Positions 7,166 through 11,703 of a DNA stretch of 11,703 bases are shown here, piece by piece. A model generated the notes under the pieces. It made no database searches. It was given only the letters and a program-made list of their open reading frames with translations, and had not been told where the DNA came from. Source of the stretch: Candidatus Acidiferrales bacterium (GTDB lineage Bacteria; Acidobacteriota; Terriglobia; Acidiferrales; UBA7541); assembly GCA_955651735.1 (NCBI GenBank), contig CATPAM010000511.1:1-11703 (forward strand), in the 5' to 3' direction. A program made the position numbers and the translations under genes. Every line of letters begins with the position of its first letter. Position 1 is the stretch's first letter.

Positions 7166-7933
7166 TTGACTCTTCCTCAGGCCATCTTCCTGTTTGCCGC
7201 CGGGGTTTTGGGCGGCGCGCTCAATGCCGTTGCCGGTGGCGGCAGCTTTATCGCGTTTCCCGCGCTGCTATTCACCGGGGTTGGTCCGGTGGCCGCCAAC
7301 GCCACGAACACGCTGGCGCTGTGGGTCGGGGTCACGGCGAGCGGCGGAGCTTACCGCAAGCACCTCAATATTTCCAAGCGCGTGATGATTCCGCTGATCA
7401 TCACCAGCATCGTGGGCGGATTGGCGGGCGCGGTGCTGCTGATCAAGACACCGGCGCAGACTTTTCTGCGCGTGCTTCCTTGGCTGTTGCTGGGCGCAAC
7501 GCTGCTCTTCACCTTTGGCAAGCACCTTACCGGGCGAATCTCCGCGGGAATTTCGCACGAATCTAGCAACGCGGCTGTCGCGGGCGCCAGCATCTTCGAG
7601 CTGTTCGTAGCGATCTACGGCGGCTACTTCGGCGGAGGCATGGGCATCATGAACCTGGCCATGCTTGCGGCTATTGGCATGACCGACATGCACGCCATGA
7701 ACGCGCTGAAGGTGGTGCTCGGCGGCATCATCAACGGCGTGGCTACTTTCACCTTCATTGCCACTGGGGCCATCGTGTGGAAGCAAGGCGCAGTAATGAC
7801 GCTCGGTGCTATCGTCGGCGGTTTTTTTGCGGCGCATTATGCGCAGCGCTTGCCGCAAACGTGGATTCGCGCGTTCGTCATCATCGTCGGCTCGGCCATG
7901 ACGGTCTACTTCTTTGTCCGCGCGTATCTCTAG
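7166..7933 (+). CDS. TSUP-family exporter (TauE/SafE type)
   Basis: This is a 255-residue integral membrane protein of the sulfite exporter TauE/SafE (TSUP) family, with about eight hydrophobic spans. The two homologous halves are visible: GGALNAVAGGGSFIAFPALL with ANATNT (residues 17-48), and ELFVAIYGGYFGGGMGIMNL followed by NALKVVLGGIING (145-191). Members move sulfite, sulfoacetate or other small organic anions, and the substrate here is not determined by sequence. The start is a TTG. In-frame TGA and TAA codons 10-15 bases upstream rule out any longer version, and the next in-frame ATG (residue 74) would remove the first conserved half. No good ribosome-binding site precedes it. It opens a plus-strand gene run, 33 bases before the second transporter gene, and is divergent from the MHS transporter. 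Confidence 0.88.
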   Translation: MTLPQAIFLFAAGVLGGALNAVAGGGSFIAFPALLFTGVGPVAANATNTLALWVGVTASGGAYRKHLNISKRVMIPLIITSIVGGLAGAVLLIKTPAQTFLRVLPWLLLGATLLFTFGKHLTGRISAGISHESSNAAVAGASIFELFVAIYGGYFGGGMGIMNLAMLAAIGMTDMHAMNALKVVLGGIINGVATFTFIATGAIVWKQGAVMTLGAIVGGFFAAHYAQRLPQTWIRAFVIIVGSAMTVYFFVRAYL

Positions 7934-7951
7934 CCGCATTCGTAAGAGTGA

Positions 7952-7957
7952 TATAGT
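7952..7957 (+). promoter_or_regulatory. TATAGT box just before the second transporter
   Basis: TATAGT matches the -10 consensus at five of six positions and ends nine bases before ATG 7967. No Shine-Dalgarno sequence lies between, so transcription from it would give a nearly leaderless mRNA. No good -35 box is found at the normal distance, so this is tentative. Confidence 0.25.
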
Positions 7958-7966
7958 CCCGCCGCC

Positions 7967-9283
7967 ATGTCCGCTGCAACCGTGAACGCGCAAGATGTCA
8001 GGGAAGCGCCGCTGAATCGCAATCAGATTCGCGGATTCTGGGCTGCGTGGGGCGGCTGGGCGCTTGATGGCATGGACTCTTTCATCTACGCGCTGGTGCT
8101 TGTGCCGTCGCTGCGCGATTTGCTTCCGCGTTCTGGAATTCCCGCCACCAAAGGCACCGTCGGTTTCTACGGCGGATTGCTGCTTGCCCTTTTCTTGGTC
8201 GGGTGGGGGCTGGCGTTTCTTTGGGGACCGGTGGGAGACAAATTCGGCCGCGTGCGCACGCTGATGATCACGATCGTGTGGTATTCCGTGTTCACGTTCT
8301 TGAGCGCGCTGGTCACGAACGTGGGACAGTTGGCCGTTCTGCGCTTGCTCGCCGGAGTTGGCATTGGCGGCGAGTGGGCCATGGGCGGCACGTTCGTCGC
8401 CGAAGAGTGGCCAGAAAGTCGACGGCGAGCCGGCGCGGGCTACATGCATACCGGTTATTACGTGGGAATTTTTCTCGCGGCTATTGTTAACTACACGATT
8501 GGCAGCCGCTTCGGCCACAATGGATGGCGCGTCATGTTTGCCGTCGGAGGACTGCCCGCACTGTTGCTCGCGGCGGTGCGTCACGGGGTGACGGAGCCTT
8601 CGCGTTGGAAAGCGAAAGAGGGTGTCGTGCATTCGTGGGCGATTTGGCGTCCGTTTGCGACGCTATTTTCAAAAGCGTTGCGGCGCCGCACCGTGCTCAA
8701 CGCATTGTTTATGCTGGCGTCCATTTGCGGGCTGTGGGCCGGCACTGTGTACGTGCCCTCCGCGGTAACGACTCTGGCGGAAGCGGCGGGGCGCGTTGGT
8801 CCTGCGGCTGCGCAGCTCGCTTCGCGCGCGACCATGCTTGTGGCGTTTGCGACCATTCTCGGCTGTCTGCTGATGCCCTGGCTCGCCGAGCGGCTGGGCC
8901 GGCGCGGCGCGCTCGCGTTTTATTTCACACTGATGCTGATTTTCATTGCGCTTACGTTTGGGAAGGTTTTCTACATGGGACCCGCTGCGCTGCCGCGGTT
9001 CTTCGTATGCTTGTTTTTTCTCGGGCTTGGCGGCGCGAATTTCGCTGTGTACACGTTGTGGCTCCCGGAACAATATCCGACGGAATGCCGCGCCAGCGCT
9101 TTTGCGTTTTCTACGTCGTTTGCCCGATTCGGCGGCGCGATGATCACGTTTTTGGTTGGCGCAGGGGTGCAGCACTACGGCTCGCTGGGCGTTCCCATCG
9201 CCATGACTTCGCTCGCTTTTGCGGTGGGCTTGCTGCTGATACCCTTTGGTATGGAAACGCGCGGACTAGTCTTGCCCGCATAA
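7967..9283 (+). CDS. Major facilitator transporter of organic acids (sialate/lactate-permease-like)
   Basis: This 438-residue, 12-span major facilitator protein probably imports an organic anion with protons. The first span contains WGGWALDGMDSFIYAL (about 29-42) with the paired acidic residues D34 and D37 seen in the NanT/Jen1-like and aromatic-acid symporter groups. The loop motif GPVGDKFGRVRT (87-98) is the MFS motif A, and RLLAGVGIGGEWAMG (126-140) is the following span signature. LPEQYPTECRASAF (about 366-379) is a second-half conserved loop. The ATG at 7967 is followed by about 22 hydrophilic residues before the first span. There is no ribosome-binding site, but a TATAGT box lies just upstream. 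It sits 33 bases after the TSUP gene and 30 bases before the Ldh-family dehydrogenase, so its likely substrate is that enzyme's 2-hydroxyacid. The exact substrate is not readable. Confidence 0.87.
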   Translation: MSAATVNAQDVREAPLNRNQIRGFWAAWGGWALDGMDSFIYALVLVPSLRDLLPRSGIPATKGTVGFYGGLLLALFLVGWGLAFLWGPVGDKFGRVRTLMITIVWYSVFTFLSALVTNVGQLAVLRLLAGVGIGGEWAMGGTFVAEEWPESRRRAGAGYMHTGYYVGIFLAAIVNYTIGSRFGHNGWRVMFAVGGLPALLLAAVRHGVTEPSRWKAKEGVVHSWAIWRPFATLFSKALRRRTVLNALFMLASICGLWAGTVYVPSAVTTLAEAAGRVGPAAAQLASRATMLVAFATILGCLLMPWLAERLGRRGALAFYFTLMLIFIALTFGKVFYMGPAALPRFFVCLFFLGLGGANFAVYTLWLPEQYPTECRASAFAFSTSFARFGGAMITFLVGAGVQHYGSLGVPIAMTSLAFAVGLLLIPFGMETRGLVLPA

Positions 9284-9313
9284 GCGGGATTGCGTCGCAA
9301 AGCGAGGAGGAGC

Positions 9314-10405
9314 ATGGCCAACGTCGAGGCCAAGGTATTTCCTATCGAAGTGTTGCGGGAGTTCAGCACTCGCGTGTTCCGGCATTTTGGCATCCCTGAG
9401 ACGGACGCGGCGCAAGCTGCCGATGTGCTCGCCTCCGCCGACTTGCGCGGCATCGATTCTCACGGCGTGGCGCGTCTGACTAGCTATTTCGATTTGCTGA
9501 GCGAAGGGCTCATCAATCCCAAACCCAAGATCAAAATTCTGCGTTCGACGCCGAGCACCGCAAGCATCGATGGCGACAACGGACTCGGGCTCGTGGTCGG
9601 GCCGCAGGCGAATGAAATCGCTATGAACATGGCGGCGAAGGCCGGCTCCGGATGGGTCAGCATTGGCAACAGCAATCATTTCGGTATTGCTGGTTACTAT
9701 GCGCTGAAAGCGTTGGAGCGCGATATGATCGGCATGGCGATGACCAACTCGACCAAATTGGTCACGCCACTGTGGGGTGCGGAGCGCATGCTCGGCACAA
9801 ACCCGATCGCGATCGCGTTTCCCGGAAAAGACGAGCCGCCCATCGTGGTTGATATGGCCACTTGCGCCGCCGCTTACGGCAAAATCGAAATGGCACGGCG
9901 CCGCGGGGAATCCATACCGCAAGGCTGGGGCATCGACAATCAGGGCCGCGGCACGACCGATCCTGACGACATCGTTGCGGGCGGGGCGCTCTTGCCGCTT
10001 GGCTCGGATCGCGAGCGCGGCGGGCACAAGGGGTATGGTCTCGCGGTCATGGTCGACGTTCTTTGCGGCGTGCTGAGCGGGGCCAACTGGGGACCCTTCA
10101 CGCCGCCTTTTGCGCTCCGCCAGGAAATTCCGGCGCGCAGCGTGGGGAAGGGAATCGGGCACTTTTTCGGCGCGATGCGTATCGATGGCTTTATCGAAGC
10201 GGACGAGTTTAAGCGACAGATGGACGACTTCATTCGTGTGTTTCGCGCCACGAAACCCGCGCCCGGCACGAATGGCCCGCTTATTCCCGGCGATCCGGAA
10301 CGCGATGCGGAAAAAGTGCGCAGCAAGCAGGGCGTGCCGCTGATTATGCCGGTGGTCGACGAGTTGCGCGTCATTTCGAAGAAAATCGGCGTCCCGTTCT
10401 CCTGA
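9314..10405 (+). CDS. Ldh_2-family NAD(P)-dependent 2-hydroxyacid dehydrogenase
   Basis: This is a 363-residue cytoplasmic oxidoreductase of the malate/L-lactate dehydrogenase type 2 family (PF02615), which also includes ureidoglycolate and sulfolactate dehydrogenases. It is unrelated in fold to classical lactate dehydrogenase. Visible family marks are ADLRGIDSHGVARL with the catalytic H50, GNSNHFG (118-124), LGTNPIAIAFPG (160-171), GGHKGYGLAVMVDVL (236-250) and IPGDPE (324-329). Length is normal and all core motifs are present, so it should be active. The substrate could be malate, lactate, sulfolactate or a related 2-hydroxyacid. The ATG at 9314 is preferred over in-frame upstream codons because GAGGAGG ends three bases before it. 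It is 30 bases downstream of the second transporter and 33 bases upstream of the FadB-like gene, consistent with one operon. Confidence 0.92.
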   Translation: MANVEAKVFPIEVLREFSTRVFRHFGIPETDAAQAADVLASADLRGIDSHGVARLTSYFDLLSEGLINPKPKIKILRSTPSTASIDGDNGLGLVVGPQANEIAMNMAAKAGSGWVSIGNSNHFGIAGYYALKALERDMIGMAMTNSTKLVTPLWGAERMLGTNPIAIAFPGKDEPPIVVDMATCAAAYGKIEMARRRGESIPQGWGIDNQGRGTTDPDDIVAGGALLPLGSDRERGGHKGYGLAVMVDVLCGVLSGANWGPFTPPFALRQEIPARSVGKGIGHFFGAMRIDGFIEADEFKRQMDDFIRVFRATKPAPGTNGPLIPGDPERDAEKVRSKQGVPLIMPVVDELRVISKKIGVPFS

Positions 10406-10438
10406 TATCCTGAGATGGGAGCTATCGAGACAGAATTC

Positions 10439-11703
10439 ATGACCGACCTGGTACAGCTCACAAGAATTGACGGAATCGCGGTCGTCACCATCAACAATCC
10501 GCCGGTGAACGCGCTGAGTGCAGCGGTCTCCGCCGGCATCGCTGCCGCCGTCGCGCAAATTGAAAAGGATGACGCCGTAAAGGCCGTGGTGTTCATTGGC
10601 GCGGGGCGGACCTTCATTGCGGGCGCGGATATCAAGGAATTTGGCGAGCGGACGTCCGGAAAAATCATTTGCCGCGAAAGCTTGAAGCCTGTGCTGCTGC
10701 GTATTGAGGATCTCGGGAAGCCGGTGGTCATGGCCATTCACGGCACAGCCTTCGGTGGAGGTCTCGAACTCGCGATGGCTGGGCGCTACCGTATTGCGTT
10801 GGCGAGTGCGCAGGTCGGCCAGCCGGAAGTGAAGCTCGGGATCATTCCGGGCGCTGCGGGAACGCAGCGTCTGCCGCGCCTGGCGGGCGTGGCGAAAGCT
10901 GTGGAGATGTGTGTGGAAGGCGCTCCCGTGAAAGCTGAGGACGCGCTCAGGTCAGGCATTCTGGATCGGCTAGTGGAAGGCGACTTGCTGACAGCCGCGA
11001 TCGCATTTGCGAAGGAAATTGCTGCGAAGCTCGCGCCAAAGACCCGCGAGCGGAATGAAAAGCTCGGCACGCCAGACCAGAATGCTGCGATTTTTGCCGC
11101 TGCCCGCGACGCGGCTCGTAAAAAACAGCGTGGCTTGCTAGCCCCGCTTGCCGCAATCGATGCTATTGAAGCCGCTACCACGCTGCCGTTCGAGCAAGGT
11201 TGCCGGAAAGAAGAAGAACTCTTCACGAAATGCCTCTTCTCCGACCAATCCAGGGCTCTTATTCATGCGTTCTTCGGCGAGCGCGAAGTCGCGAAGATTC
11301 CGGACGTGCCGAAGGAAACGCCAACCCTGGGCGTCAACTCCGTGGGCATCGTTGGTGCCGGCACCATGGGCGGCGGCATCGCCATGGTTTTTGCCAACGC
11401 GGGAATGCCGGTGCTCCTCAAGGAAACCGATCAAGCCGCGCTTGACCGCGGACTGGCCAGCATTCAAAAAAATTATGCCAACTCCGTGAAGCGCGGTCGC
11501 TTCACGCAAAAGTTCGTCGACGAGCGTTTCGATCTCATTCGACCAACGCTGGACTACAGCGAATTCGCGAACGTCGATATGGTGGTCGAAGCGGTTTTTG
11601 AAAGCATGGCGCTGAAGAAGGAAGTTTTCAGCGAGCTCGATCGCGTTTGCAAGCCGGGCGCGATTCTCGCCACCAACACCTCCAGCCTCAACATCGACGA
11701 AAT
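10439..11703 (+). CDS. FadB-like enoyl-CoA hydratase / 3-hydroxyacyl-CoA dehydrogenase (partial, runs off the window)
   Basis: The first 421 residues of a two-domain beta-oxidation enzyme are present; the 3' end lies beyond the window. The N-terminal crotonase domain (about 1-190) has the oxyanion-hole segment AGADIKEF (61-68), [19 protein letters not shown] with E110, and [22 protein letters not shown] with E130. These are spaced 20 apart, as are the two catalytic glutamates of E. coli FadB. The NAD-binding domain starts at about 300 with [15 protein letters not shown] (GxGxxG at G306-G311), and the segment near the edge, [12 protein letters not shown], is typical of the family. It would hydrate enoyl-CoA and oxidise 3-hydroxyacyl-CoA. 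An in-frame ATG at 10415 could add eight residues. I prefer 10439 because the residues that follow ([12 protein letters not shown]) match the usual start of the family; neither has a strong ribosome-binding site. No thiolase partner is visible in the window. Confidence 0.92.
   Translation, partial: MTDLVQLTRIDGIAVVTINNPPVNALSAAVSAGIAAAVAQIEKDDAVKAVVFIGAGRTFIAGADIKEFGERTSGKIICRESLKPVLLRIEDLGKPVVMAIHGTAFGGGLELAMAGRYRIALASAQVGQPEVKLGIIPGAAGTQRLPRLAGVAKAVEMCVEGAPVKAEDALRSGILDRLVEGDLLTAAIAFAKEIAAKLAPKTRERNEKLGTPDQNAAIFAAARDAARKKQRGLLAPLAAIDAIEAATTLPFEQGCRKEEELFTKCLFSDQSRALIHAFFGEREVAKIPDVPKETPTLGVNSVGIVGAGTMGGGIAMVFANAGMPVLLKETDQAALDRGLASIQKNYANSVKRGRFTQKFVDERFDLIRPTLDYSEFANVDMVVEAVFESMALKKEVFSELDRVCKPGAILATNTSSLNIDE

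Noticed and set aside
7268..8632. Open frame of 454 codons on the minus strand opposite the TSUP and MFS genes
   Set aside because: It spans the boundary of two real plus-strand genes and translates to an Arg/His/Gln/Glu-rich product with no family features, typical of a shadow frame.
9266..10741. Long open frame of 491 codons on the minus strand opposite the Ldh-family and FadB-like genes
   Set aside because: It lies antisense to two genes with full family motifs, its translation is rich in His/Arg/Asp with low complexity, and it has no recognisable domain; it is a GC-rich codon-phase shadow.

Overview
This window is a GC-rich bacterial chromosome segment (roughly 59-60% GC by eye) with seven complete genes and one gene cut by the right edge. 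The protein styles suggest a soil-type Acidobacteriota member: a large pentapeptide-repeat membrane protein, an MHS transporter beside an acetyl-CoA synthetase, and an Ldh-family oxidoreductase beside a FadB-like enzyme. That assignment is an impression from the sequence, not a search result. No rRNA, tRNA, CRISPR array, insertion sequence or phage gene was seen.

Left region, + strand. Bases 1-349 appear non-coding, with at most a weak terminator-like hairpin. A 672-residue protein (350-2368) carries two blocks of pentapeptide repeats separated by about five membrane spans. A compact VapB/VapC toxin-antitoxin pair follows (2454-3093, overlapping genes). It has its own promoter-like sequence, whose -10 box is exactly framed by an inverted repeat, as expected for autoregulation.

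Middle region, - strand. An acetyl-CoA synthetase gene (3133-5283) is preceded by an MHS-type major facilitator transporter gene (5455 to about 6929). They probably form a unit for carboxylate uptake and activation. The 171-base gap between them holds a promoter-like pair, a 20-base near-perfect palindrome at the predicted transcription start, and a 15-base direct repeat. The transporter has a very good ribosome-binding site and ATG, but the frame from that ATG stops after 20 codons. The transporter reading frame is offset by one base. This is either a one-base deletion (real or a sequencing error) or a short leader ORF coupled through a GTGA overlap.

Right region, + strand, divergent from the transporter. 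A TSUP (TauE/SafE-type) exporter, a second major facilitator transporter, an Ldh_2-family NAD(P)-dependent 2-hydroxyacid dehydrogenase and a FadB-like enoyl-CoA hydratase/3-hydroxyacyl-CoA dehydrogenase (running off the window) lie closely spaced. They look like one operon for importing a hydroxy acid, oxidising it and feeding acyl-CoA metabolism. Together with the divergent transporter-Acs unit, the right two-thirds reads as an organic-acid uptake and activation locus. I saw no clearly new defence or mobile system. The most rewarding points are the transporter start or frameshift, the regulatory repeats in front of acs, and the pentapeptide protein with repeat domains apparently on both sides of the membrane.
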